Source: Kineothrix sp. IPX-CK
GTDB lineage: Bacteria > Bacillota > Clostridia > Lachnospirales > Lachnospiraceae
DNA length: 64,000 bases
Reading direction: 5' to 3'
Assembly: GCF_039134705.1 (NCBI RefSeq)
Contig: NZ_CP146256.1
Coordinates: forward strand, 2,170,001 to 2,234,000
In this document: one piece after another, positions 28,294-35,655 of the stretch
Numbering within the stretch: position 1 is the first letter of the stretch
Layout: each line of letters begins with the position of its first letter
Made by a program: the position numbers and the translations under genes
The notes under the pieces: model-generated
Seen by the model: only the letters and a program-made list of their open reading frames with translations
Databases searched by the model: none
Told to the model about the DNA's origin: nothing

Positions 28294-28330
28294 AAAAGTC
28301 TGTCGTACAAATTCAGTACGGCAGACTTTT
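28294..28330. terminator. Bidirectional terminator between the YyaL-like and glycyl-radical genes
   Basis: AAAAGTCTGTCGTAC (28294-28308) pairs with GTACGGCAGACTTTT (28316-28330). A-tract and T-tract flank the stem, so it serves both convergent genes. Near copy of the hairpin at 25991-26028. Confidence 0.9.
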
Positions 28331-28356
28331 CTGTAATTCTATCGCATAGAGGAGAA

Positions 28357-28596
28357 TTAGATGATTTCATGGAAGGTTCTGCTTATAACGTCGTTTTGCT
28401 GCTCGGGCGTTAATTTAATAAAATTAACCGCATAGCCGCTGACGCGGATAGTCAGCTGAGGATATTTTTCCGGATGCTTCTGAGCATCCAGGAGCGTATC
28501 TTTATTCAATACATTGACATTCAGGTGGTGACCGCCTTTTTCTGCATAGCCGTCCAATAAGCTTACTAAGTTATCAATTTGAGATGAGTTTGTCAT
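28357..28596 (-). CDS. Stand-alone glycyl-radical domain (GrcA/YfiD-like)
   Basis: 79 residues. Equivalent to the last part of pyruvate formate-lyase: [19 protein letters not shown], then the radical-bearing RVSGYAVNF (Gly of SGY) and [16 protein letters not shown]. Complete as a small gene: ATG preceded by AGAGAGGT at normal spacing, and an N-terminal [20 protein letters not shown] of its own. YfiD in E. coli (127 residues) replaces the oxygen-cleaved C-terminus of pyruvate formate-lyase; the same spare-part role is inferred. No pfl or activase gene is in the window. It could instead be the last piece of a deleted pfl, but no further pfl sequence is found upstream. Confidence 0.85.
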   Translation of the reverse strand: MTNSSQIDNLVSLLDGYAEKGGHHLNVNVLNKDTLLDAQKHPEKYPQLTIRVSGYAVNFIKLTPEQQNDVISRTFHEII

Positions 28597-28654
28597 AAAA
28601 AATACCTCTCTTTCTATTTATATGTTTTGATAATAATAATCGTTACTGTTTTAT

Positions 28655-28670
28655 GTGATAATCATATCAC
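28655..28670. promoter_or_regulatory. Dyad in the divergent region upstream of the glycyl-radical gene
   Basis: GTGATA (28655-28660) and TATCAC (28665-28670) separated by 4 nt, about 60 nt upstream of the - strand gene. The half-sites resemble Crp/Fnr-type sites but the spacing differs from the standard TTGAT-N4-ATCAA, so the binding protein is uncertain. Confidence 0.4.
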
Positions 28671-28734
28671 CTGCAAATGATATTGTCTATGGAAATTCAA
28701 AAAATGGATGTATTTTTTTTGATACAAAAAATTT

Positions 28735-28763
28735 GGAATAACTTGGACAACATTTCATATATT
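28735..28763 (+). promoter_or_regulatory. Candidate sigma-E promoter of the spoIIIA operon
   Basis: GGAATAA (28735-28741) and CATATATT (28756-28763), 14 nt apart, resemble the mother-cell sigma-E pattern (ATA-type -35, CATACAAT-type -10). spoIIIA is sigma-E dependent in Bacillus. Lies 28 nt before the chosen spoIIIAA start. Confidence 0.45.
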
Positions 28764-28790
28764 GAGATAAGAGGACGGAGGCGAAGGCGC

Positions 28791-29741
28791 GTGGCAAAGG
28801 GAGAAGAAATTCTGCATATATTTCCCGATTATATGAGGGACAAGTGGGGAATCGTTATAAAGCAAGCCGATAATCTGCAGGAAATAAGGCTTAGAATCGG
28901 CAGAGAAGTCATCGTTATTCTTCAAAATGAGGAATGGTATCTATCGGAGGATGGACAGGTCACGAGACAGCAGGAGGGTGCATGCCTCATGTCAGAAAGG
29001 GATATGGAAGCTATATTGAATCACATATGCGAATATTCTGTGTATGCTTTTGCTGATGAAATAAAACAAGGATTTCTTACTATACCCGGAGGGCATAGAA
29101 TCGGACTTGCCGGACAAGTTATATTGCAGGAAAACAATATTATACGAAATATGAAGCATATAAGCTATATGAACATACGTATTTCCCATGAAATCAAAGG
29201 AGCGGCAGATATGCTGCTTCCATATATATACGAAGAGGGAAGACTGCTTAATGCTTTACTCATTTCTCCGCCAGGCTGTGGAAAGACCACACTGCTTCGG
29301 GATATGATAAGGCAGATATCCGACGGGAACCTCTATGGAAAAGGGATGGCGGTGGGGGTAGTGGACGAGCGCTCGGAAATTGCAGGCAGTTATCTTGGAA
29401 GACCTCAAAACGACATTGGGATGAGAACGGATATTTTGGACGCCTGCCCGAAGGTCCTGGGAATGATGATGCTGATCAGATCTATGTCCCCTCAGGCGGT
29501 AGCAGTAGACGAGCTGGGATGTGAGGAGGACATGAAAGCGGTATATCAGGTCATGCAGTGCGGGAGCAAAGTAATAGCTACTATACACGGGGATTCTTTG
29601 GAGGATGTAATGAATAAGAGTTTTTTATTCGATTTAAAGAAAAATAAAAGTTTCGGGCGCTACATATTGCTTGAAAAAGTAGGTGGAAGATGTGGCATAA
29701 AAGCCATTTATAACAGGAGTTTCGAATTATGTTACGGTTGA
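28791..29741 (+). CDS. spoIIIAA: Stage III sporulation protein AA (AAA+/secretion-type ATPase)
   Basis: 316 residues from GTG 28791, which has GGAGG 9 nt upstream and gives the Bacillus length (307); an earlier ATG at 28677 lies upstream of the candidate promoter. Cytoplasmic ATPase of the SpoIIIA-SpoIIQ channel linking mother cell and forespore. Walker A is in LLISPPGCGKTTLLRDM, followed by VGVVDERSEIAG and VDELGCEEDM. First of eight genes; its end overlaps spoIIIAB by 13 nt. Confidence 0.95.
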   Translation: MAKGEEILHIFPDYMRDKWGIVIKQADNLQEIRLRIGREVIVILQNEEWYLSEDGQVTRQQEGACLMSERDMEAILNHICEYSVYAFADEIKQGFLTIPGGHRIGLAGQVILQENNIIRNMKHISYMNIRISHEIKGAADMLLPYIYEEGRLLNALLISPPGCGKTTLLRDMIRQISDGNLYGKGMAVGVVDERSEIAGSYLGRPQNDIGMRTDILDACPKVLGMMMLIRSMSPQAVAVDELGCEEDMKAVYQVMQCGSKVIATIHGDSLEDVMNKSFLFDLKKNKSFGRYILLEKVGGRCGIKAIYNRSFELCYG

Positions 29742-30247
29742 TAGGAATCATATTTTTGGTGGGTGGAAGCTTTGGGCTCGGCCTATCTATGAAAAACCGG
29801 ATGAAAGATAATCTAAATGCATTATATCAGGTACAGCAGATATTCAAGATGCTGCAAAATGAAATTACATACAGCAAGGCACCTTTGCCGGAAGCTTGCC
29901 GGAGAATAGGGAGCAGGATAAAAGAGCCTTACGGAAGAGCTTTTCATGATATATACGAAAAGATGCTATTAAATAGCGGGTGTTCTTTCTCTGAAATATG
30001 GAAGGAATGCATGAAAAAGTGTTTAAAAGGGACGGCACTGTCTGAAGAAGAGAAGCGAGTGTGTCTGGACTTTGCAGACTGTGCCGGATATATGGACGGG
30101 AAGATGCAGGCGGAAGCAATTGAGCAGTATTTACATCGCCTGGAGCTGTCGGTGAAGAAGCTGGAAGAAGATATGATAAATAAAAGCAAGGTAATTATGA
30201 GTTTAAGCGTAATGGGCGGTCTGCTTGTCGCCATTATACTAATATGA
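29729..30247 (+). CDS. spoIIIAB: Stage III sporulation protein AB
   Basis: 172 residues. N-terminal membrane segment (MLRLIGIIFLVGGSFGLGLS), helical cytoplasmic domain and C-terminal membrane segment (MSLSVMGGLLVAIILI). Resembles GspF-like parts of secretion platforms. ILVGG-type start, PLPEACRRIG and LDFADCAGYMDGKMQ fit the family. Overlaps spoIIIAA. Confidence 0.93.
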   Translation: MLRLIGIIFLVGGSFGLGLSMKNRMKDNLNALYQVQQIFKMLQNEITYSKAPLPEACRRIGSRIKEPYGRAFHDIYEKMLLNSGCSFSEIWKECMKKCLKGTALSEEEKRVCLDFADCAGYMDGKMQAEAIEQYLHRLELSVKKLEEDMINKSKVIMSLSVMGGLLVAIILI

Positions 30248-30267
30248 CCGGTACATAAGGGGGAAAT

Positions 30268-30462
30268 ATGGGCGTTAGTCTAATATTTAAAATTGCGGCA
30301 GTAGGAATATTGATAACCATTTTGAGCCAGATATTAAAGCACAGCGGCAGGGAAGAGCATGCCTTTTTGATAAGTCTGGCCGGCTTAATACTCGTTTTGA
30401 CATGGATCGTTCCATACATTTACGATTTGTTTACCATGATTCAAAATCTGTTCGAATTATAG
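30268..30462 (+). CDS. spoIIIAC: Stage III sporulation protein AC
   Basis: 64 residues, usual size. Two membrane segments (IFKIAAVGILITILSQIL and FLISLAGLILVLTWIV) joined by the short KHSGREEHA loop, which is conserved. Membrane component of the feeding-tube channel. Confidence 0.93.
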   Translation: MGVSLIFKIAAVGILITILSQILKHSGREEHAFLISLAGLILVLTWIVPYIYDLFTMIQNLFEL

Positions 30463-30482
30463 TAGAAAGGAATGGTATTTCT

Positions 30483-30869
30483 ATGGATGTGCTAAAGGTA
30501 GGAATGTTAGGGATAGCAGGTGTTATGATTGCTTTGCAATTCAAATCGAACAAGCAGGAATACGGCCTATATATCGGCTTTGCCGTGTGCCTGATTATTT
30601 TTTCCGCGGCGGTCCTGGGGCTTAGCTCATTGCTTAATAGTATGGGAGAACTGAAGCAATATATGAACGCCAATAATACATATTTCCAGATCTTGCTTAA
30701 GGTAATAGGCATCACTTATATTTGTGAGTTTTGTTCAGGAATATGCAAAGATGCAGGATATTCTTCCATAGCCGGGCAGGTGGAAATCTTTGGAAAGCTA
30801 TCGGTACTTATTGCAGGTATGCCGATTCTGCTGGCAATTATTAAAAGTATTCAGGAGATTGCAGGATGA
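30483..30869 (+). CDS. spoIIIAD: Stage III sporulation protein AD
   Basis: 128 residues from ATG 30483, preceded by AGAAAGGA; an upstream in-frame codon at 30402 lies within spoIIIAC. Three to four membrane segments; the conserved ITYICEFCSGICKDAGYSSIAGQVEIFGK motif is complete (30710-30795). Integral part of the SpoIIIA complex. Its end overlaps spoIIIAE by 4 nt. Confidence 0.93.
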   Translation: MDVLKVGMLGIAGVMIALQFKSNKQEYGLYIGFAVCLIIFSAAVLGLSSLLNSMGELKQYMNANNTYFQILLKVIGITYICEFCSGICKDAGYSSIAGQVEIFGKLSVLIAGMPILLAIIKSIQEIAG

Positions 30870-32032
30870 ATAAAAATAGGAAGAGGATAATGAAAAAAAT
30901 ATTGCTCAGCGCAGTGCTCGTGTTAGCTCTTTCTTTTTTCATGGACAGGCCTGTATATGCCGCGGAGGCCGCGGTGGATTTTTCCAATATATGGGGAGAA
31001 TATGGAATGGATGAAATATCTGATAATCTGGACCGGATACTGCCCAATTACGAATTTGACGTACAAGAGGTCTTGTCCAGTATATTGAAGGGGGATATAT
31101 GGAACGCTATCAAACTGCTTTGGGACGGAGTAAAGGGAATGCTCTTTAACGAGCTGGCCGGAATGAGAAACATCTTCGTGTCCATTTTAATTCTGGGCAT
31201 TATTTCAGCACTTTTCTCCAATTTCTCCGATATGTTCAAAAGTCATCAGATAGCGGATATCGGCTTTTACTTTCTCTACTTACTGCTGATGGCGGTGCTA
31301 ATGAAGTCATTTCTGGCTGCGGCTGAAATTGCTTCCGGGGCAGTGGAAAATATTGTGCTGTTCATCAAGATGTTCATTCCCACTTATTTCATGGCAATCG
31401 GAGCGGCTACCGGAGCGGCAACAGCTGCAGTATATTACCAATTTACGTTATTCTTGGTATATGGAGTAGAAAAACTACTGTTATGTATTATGATGCCTCT
31501 TATATACAGCTACGTGCTGCTAGCCTTGATGAATGGAATATGGGCGGAGGAACGGCTTACCCTTATGCTGGAGTTTTTAAAAAAAGGAATTGTGCTGGGG
31601 CTTAAAGTGGCAATGGGAGCAATCACGGGTTTGAGCTTATTTCAATCAATGATAACACCTGTTATAGATTCGCTTAGAGCGACAGCAGTGAAGAAAGCGG
31701 TATCTGCCATACCGGGAATTGGAAATCTTGCGGAGGGAGTAACAGAAATGCTCATAGGTTCTGCCGTACTTATAAAAAACAGCATCGGCATTCTCATGCT
31801 GCTCCTGCTTCTCGCTATTTGCCTTATTCCCTTGGCAAAGCTGTTTATCATTGCCTGCATTATGAAAGGAAGTGCGGCGTTAGTTGGAATTGTAAGCGAT
31901 AAGAGAATTACGGGATGTACGGACAGGGTGGGGGACGGAAGTTTTTTGCTGTTTCGCACGACATTTACATCGGTGGCACTGTTTATCATTACAATAGCGG
32001 TCGTTGCATATACGACGGGTAAGGGGATGTAA
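30866..32032 (+). CDS. spoIIIAE: Stage III sporulation protein AE
   Basis: 388 residues. Signal peptide at the start (MNKNRKRIMKKILLSAVLVL, cleavage near VYAAEA) followed by a short extracytoplasmic region and about eight membrane segments. Family signs: IFVSILILGIISALFSNF and FIPTYFMAIGAATG. The largest membrane protein of the operon, proposed export-gate-like component of the mother cell-forespore channel. Confidence 0.94.
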   Translation: MNKNRKRIMKKILLSAVLVLALSFFMDRPVYAAEAAVDFSNIWGEYGMDEISDNLDRILPNYEFDVQEVLSSILKGDIWNAIKLLWDGVKGMLFNELAGMRNIFVSILILGIISALFSNFSDMFKSHQIADIGFYFLYLLLMAVLMKSFLAAAEIASGAVENIVLFIKMFIPTYFMAIGAATGAATAAVYYQFTLFLVYGVEKLLLCIMMPLIYSYVLLALMNGIWAEERLTLMLEFLKKGIVLGLKVAMGAITGLSLFQSMITPVIDSLRATAVKKAVSAIPGIGNLAEGVTEMLIGSAVLIKNSIGILMLLLLLAICLIPLAKLFIIACIMKGSAALVGIVSDKRITGCTDRVGDGSFLLFRTTFTSVALFIITIAVVAYTTGKGM

Positions 32033-32034
32033 CT

Positions 32035-32703
32035 GTGGGATATTCTTTTTTGGAATTCATGAAACGTATAGGAATTTTTATTATATGTGCACAGAGCATT
32101 CTGCACTTTGCGGCAGAGAAATCCTATGAAAGGTATGTGAAAATTTTGGTCGGTATCATGATATTGGCACAGTTTATTGTTCCTGTAAGAGCATTGCTTT
32201 TAGGGGCAGACAACGGAGAAATATGGTCGGCCATAGAGGAATTTCAAATAGAAATGGATAAGGCGATGGAGGATGCCGAAATCGTATATGAAGAAGAGGA
32301 AGATGGAGAACTTACGCAGGCACTTCAGGAAGAAATCAAAAAGAATCTGGAGGAGATCGCGGAAAATTATGGATATGGGGTAAGAGAGGTCTTTTTATAT
32401 GAAGAGCCGCCTAAACTTAAGGTAAAGATATTTCATGAAAAGAGTGGATATGTAGGAGTTGCTGGTGTAGAAAAAGGCAGTGGCTATGGTATTGATATGG
32501 TAGATGAGGTGAAGATTGACGTGAAAGTTTCAGATTCTCTTTCGGAAGAAACAGAAACATATTCGAATGGAGATAAAAAAGAAGCAGAAGGATCATATAT
32601 GAATGCAGAAGGCGAAGAGGCAGGAGAAATAGCAGAAATGAAAAAAGAATTCTGCAGCCGTTTGGGAACGGATGAATCATACGTGGAAATAATCGTGGAA
32701 TAG
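32035..32703 (+). CDS. spoIIIAF: Stage III sporulation protein AF
   Basis: 222 residues, GTG start with AAGGGGA 7 nt upstream. Two N-terminal membrane segments (FMKRIGIFIICAQSILHF and LVGIMILAQFIVPVRALLL) followed by a soluble domain; KSYERYVKILVGIM is typical. The C-terminal end is acidic. Two nt after spoIIIAE. Confidence 0.9.
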   Translation: MGYSFLEFMKRIGIFIICAQSILHFAAEKSYERYVKILVGIMILAQFIVPVRALLLGADNGEIWSAIEEFQIEMDKAMEDAEIVYEEEEDGELTQALQEEIKKNLEEIAENYGYGVREVFLYEEPPKLKVKIFHEKSGYVGVAGVEKGSGYGIDMVDEVKIDVKVSDSLSEETETYSNGDKKEAEGSYMNAEGEEAGEIAEMKKEFCSRLGTDESYVEIIVE

Positions 32704-32712
32704 GAGGCTCTG

Positions 32713-33384
32713 GTGGAAGGAGAAAATAAAATCGGCATATGGAAAAAAATTAAAGAGGGAAAACGGCCGGGGAAGGATCAGTTCGTTATTTTTATTCTTG
32801 CAGGAATCCTGCTTATTATCATTGCGCTTCCCACCGCCCAGACCTCGGAAAAAAATTCTAAGGACTCAGGAATATGGAGCATGGATTCGGATAAAATGAA
32901 AGTAACGCAGAACGCAGAGTCGGAAGAAAATATTAATAACGAAGAAATATATGCCCCGGCATCCATAAAAGGAGACGCTGAGGCATATGAGCAATATATG
33001 GAGAATAAATTAGAACAGGTAATTTCCTCAATGGAGGGGGCTGGAAAAGCAAAGGTGGCAATAACGGCGGGTACCTCGAAGGAGGCCGTTGTGGAGAAGG
33101 ATATTCCGGAGACGAAGAGTACTACGGCAGAAAACGATGCAGGGGGCGGAAGCAGAAATATAGAAGCATCCGATATTCAGGAAGAAACAGTATATGTGAA
33201 AGAAAGCGACGGAAGCAGCACACCTTATGTAGTGAAAACCTTACAGCCCGAAATAGAAGGTGTAGTGGTCGTAGTTCAGGGAGGTGACAAACCTGAGGTA
33301 AGGAAAAATATTACTGAAGCAATTGTGGCATTATTTGATATAGAGTCACATAAAATTAAAATAATTAAAATGAAATCCGAATAA
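32713..33384 (+). CDS. spoIIIAG: Stage III sporulation protein AG
   Basis: 223 residues, GTG start after TAGGAGG. One membrane segment near residues 22-42 (FVIFILAGILLIIIALPTA), then an extracellular ring-forming domain: YMENKLEQVISSMEGAGKAKVAI and GVVVVVQGGDKPEVRKNITEAIVALFDIESHKI are the conserved RBM-type regions. In Bacillus SpoIIIAG forms a large ring between the two spore membranes. Confidence 0.93.
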   Translation: MEGENKIGIWKKIKEGKRPGKDQFVIFILAGILLIIIALPTAQTSEKNSKDSGIWSMDSDKMKVTQNAESEENINNEEIYAPASIKGDAEAYEQYMENKLEQVISSMEGAGKAKVAITAGTSKEAVVEKDIPETKSTTAENDAGGGSRNIEASDIQEETVYVKESDGSSTPYVVKTLQPEIEGVVVVVQGGDKPEVRKNITEAIVALFDIESHKIKIIKMKSE

Positions 33385-33415
33385 GGAAACCGAATAAAGA
33401 AAAGGGGAGAATCGC

Positions 33416-34159
33416 GTGAAAAATATGCTTAAAAAGAACCAGATTATGATTACTGCACTTGCAATTATGATTGCTGTTGCAGGTTACCTGAATTTTGCAG
33501 GTACGAAGGTTACAGAAGAGGATATAATGACAGTAGAAAGCGACACGGTGGTCAGCGACGATAACGGTTTGAATGCAGATAGCGCTGACTCCGATACGGT
33601 GGATACGGATGTTGCTTCGCTCTTTGATATTTCTGATGAAGATGCGGCTTTGGATTCCGCCTATGGAGATATTGAGAGCCTCGATTCCGATGGGGATGTA
33701 GTTGTTGCTGATTATCTCGATGAAGGAATGGCGGAGAACGTAGATGAAACCACTCCTGCTGATAGTGGAGTGCCGGGTGAAGCTGTATTTACTTCCACCG
33801 CCAGCACGAGCTCGCTTTCCGGTGCTAAGCTGTTAAAGGAACAAACAAGGGCAAAAAATAAAGAAACATTATTGGAAATCATCAACAACGCCAATATTAC
33901 TGAGAGCCAGAAACAGGAAGCCGTTGATAATATGATAGCCCTTACGGATATTGCGGAAAAAGAGACCGCTGCCGAGATTCTTTTGGAAGCAAAAGGCTTT
34001 TCCGATGTAGTAGTGAGCATCAGCGACACCGGCGTGGACGTAGTAGTGAATGCGACAGAGTTGTCAGAGGCGCAGCGCGCTCAGATCGAAGACATCATTA
34101 TCCGCAAAACCGGAGTAGCGCCTGAAACGATTATTATAAGCACGACCGCGGCAGAATAA
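33416..34159 (+). CDS. spoIIIAH: Stage III sporulation protein AH
   Basis: 247 residues, GTG start with AAAGGGGAGA upstream. One N-terminal membrane segment (IMITALAIMIAVAGYLNF), a long acidic Asp/Ser-rich linker (about 35-115) and a C-terminal YscJ/FliF-like domain (EQTRAKNKETLLEIINNANIT ... AEILLEAKGFSDVVVSI). In Bacillus it binds forespore SpoIIQ across the septum. Last gene of the operon. Confidence 0.94.
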   Translation: MKNMLKKNQIMITALAIMIAVAGYLNFAGTKVTEEDIMTVESDTVVSDDNGLNADSADSDTVDTDVASLFDISDEDAALDSAYGDIESLDSDGDVVVADYLDEGMAENVDETTPADSGVPGEAVFTSTASTSSLSGAKLLKEQTRAKNKETLLEIINNANITESQKQEAVDNMIALTDIAEKETAAEILLEAKGFSDVVVSISDTGVDVVVNATELSEAQRAQIEDIIIRKTGVAPETIIISTTAAE

Positions 34160-34234
34160 GCAGAGTAATTAGGAAGTCAAAATAAGAAAATAAGCTTCCG
34201 TCTGTAAGAGAGCTTTTCGGCAAAAATATAAGAG

Positions 34235-34263
34235 TTTATTTGAGAGAAAAGATGTGCTATAAT
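34235..34263 (+). promoter_or_regulatory. Putative extended -10 promoter of deoB
   Basis: TGCTATAAT (34255-34263) is an extended -10; TTTATT at 34235-34240 is a weak -35 at 17 nt. A CGCATCCG/CGGATGCG hairpin (34289-34309) follows in the leader, 30 nt before deoB. Confidence 0.55.
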
Positions 34264-34339
34264 ATGTAACGCTAGTCAGTAATTTGGACGCATCCGGCAG
34301 GCGGATGCGCCATGCAAAGAGAAGCAGAGAGGTGTACTT

Positions 34340-35491
34340 ATGAAACGTATATTTTTAATTGTACTCGATAGTGTAGGAATTGGAGCGATGGAGGATGCGA
34401 AGGAATATGGGGATGAAGGTACCAATACCCTGTCTTCTGCCGCATCCAGTCCTTATTTTTCCATGCCTAATATGAGAGACATGGGATTATTCAACATAGA
34501 TGGAGTTACCTGCGGGGAGAGGACTGAGAATCCGGCGGCCAGAATTGCCCGTATGAAAGAGGCATCTAAGGGAAAAGATACGACGATCGGACATTGGGAG
34601 ATCGCAGGAGTCCTGTCGAAGGAGCCGCTTCCCACCTATCCCGACGGATTTCCGGGGGAGGTCATCGATGAATTCGTAGCCCTGACGGGAAAAGAGATAC
34701 TGTGTAACAAGCCATATTCTGGCACGGAGGTAATAAAGGATTACGGCGATGAGCATGTGAAAACCGGAAAGCTCATCATATATACTTCTGCGGATAGCGT
34801 ATTTCAAATCGCTGCCCATGAAGATGTCGTTCCCCTTGCAACCTTATATGGATACTGCGCCATAGCAAGAAAGCTGCTTGCCGGAAAACACGGGGTAGGA
34901 AGAGTGATCGCCAGACCTTTTGCCGGAGTTAGCGGCAATTATGTGCGCACTTCGGGAAGACATGACTATTCTCTGGAGCCGCCGGCAGTTACCATGCTGG
35001 ACCAGCTTAAGGCGGAAGGCAGAGACGTTATTGCCGTAGGAAAGATAAATGATATTTTTGCAGGAAAGGGAATCACGGAATTCACCTATACGAAAAGCAA
35101 TGAGGATGGAATCGATAAAACGCTGGAAATGATGGAAAAAGATTTTTGTGGACTGTGCTTCATCAATCTGGTAGACTACGATATGCTGTACGGACATAGA
35201 AACGACATCGATGGGTATGCAAAGGCTCTCACCTACTTTGACACGAGACTGCCTGAGATTCTTCGCAAAATGAGGCCTGAGGATGCGCTTATGATTACGG
35301 CGGACCACGGATGCGATCCGGGCTATACGGTATCGACGGATCATTCGAGGGAGCATACGCCGTTTCTTATGTACGGAAAAAATATAGAACCGAAGAACAT
35401 GGGTACGAGAGACACTTTTGCGGATATCGGTGCAACGGTACTCGATTATTTTGAAATAGAGCCTCAGTTTGACGGAAAAACGATGCTGTAA
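34340..35491 (+). CDS. deoB: Phosphopentomutase
   Basis: 383 residues. Interconverts (deoxy)ribose 1- and 5-phosphates in nucleoside catabolism. Alkaline-phosphatase-fold metalloenzyme: DSVGIGAMEDA near the start, DTTIGHWEIAG (the phosphorylated Thr region), NLVDYDMLYGHRND and ITADHGCDPG ... TDHSREHTPFL metal ligands. Length fits. Single gene behind its own promoter. Confidence 0.97.
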   Translation: MKRIFLIVLDSVGIGAMEDAKEYGDEGTNTLSSAASSPYFSMPNMRDMGLFNIDGVTCGERTENPAARIARMKEASKGKDTTIGHWEIAGVLSKEPLPTYPDGFPGEVIDEFVALTGKEILCNKPYSGTEVIKDYGDEHVKTGKLIIYTSADSVFQIAAHEDVVPLATLYGYCAIARKLLAGKHGVGRVIARPFAGVSGNYVRTSGRHDYSLEPPAVTMLDQLKAEGRDVIAVGKINDIFAGKGITEFTYTKSNEDGIDKTLEMMEKDFCGLCFINLVDYDMLYGHRNDIDGYAKALTYFDTRLPEILRKMRPEDALMITADHGCDPGYTVSTDHSREHTPFLMYGKNIEPKNMGTRDTFADIGATVLDYFEIEPQFDGKTML

Positions 35492-35495
35492 AAGA

Positions 35496-35628
35496 GTTAC
35501 TGTTCACACAGTAGCTTAACACTTGCTGTTAAGCTGCGTAAGAACGTGACTCAAGAGATGATTTCTGCTTCGCAGAGCGAATTTAAATGCAGAAATCATG
35601 CGTTGCTGTGAACGGAGTGAACAGTAAC
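35496..35628. repeat. Cruciform-like nested inverted repeat between deoB and prfC
   Basis: Outer arms GTTACTGTTCAC (35496-35507) and GTGAACAGTAAC (35617-35628) are perfectly complementary. Inside are two stems: AGCTTAAC/GTTAAGCT (35513-35520 with 35528-35535) and ATGATTTCTGC/GCAGAAATCAT (35558-35568 with 35589-35599), the latter capped by TTCGC-AGA-GCGAA. The whole folds as a multi-branch structure of about 133 nt. It ends 28 nt before the prfC start and contains no gene. Confidence 0.85.
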
Positions 35629-35655
35629 GTAAAAGAGAAACAGGAGGATAAAAAT

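Noticed and set aside
28357..28596. Broken end of a pyruvate formate-lyase gene
   Set aside because: It has its own start codon and ribosome binding site, and no further pfl sequence lies upstream; kept as a small gene with that alternative noted.
35587..35655. Extended N-terminus for prfC from an ATG at 35587
   Set aside because: It runs through the palindromic element and lacks a ribosome binding site; GTG 35656 has AGGAGG and gives the family length.
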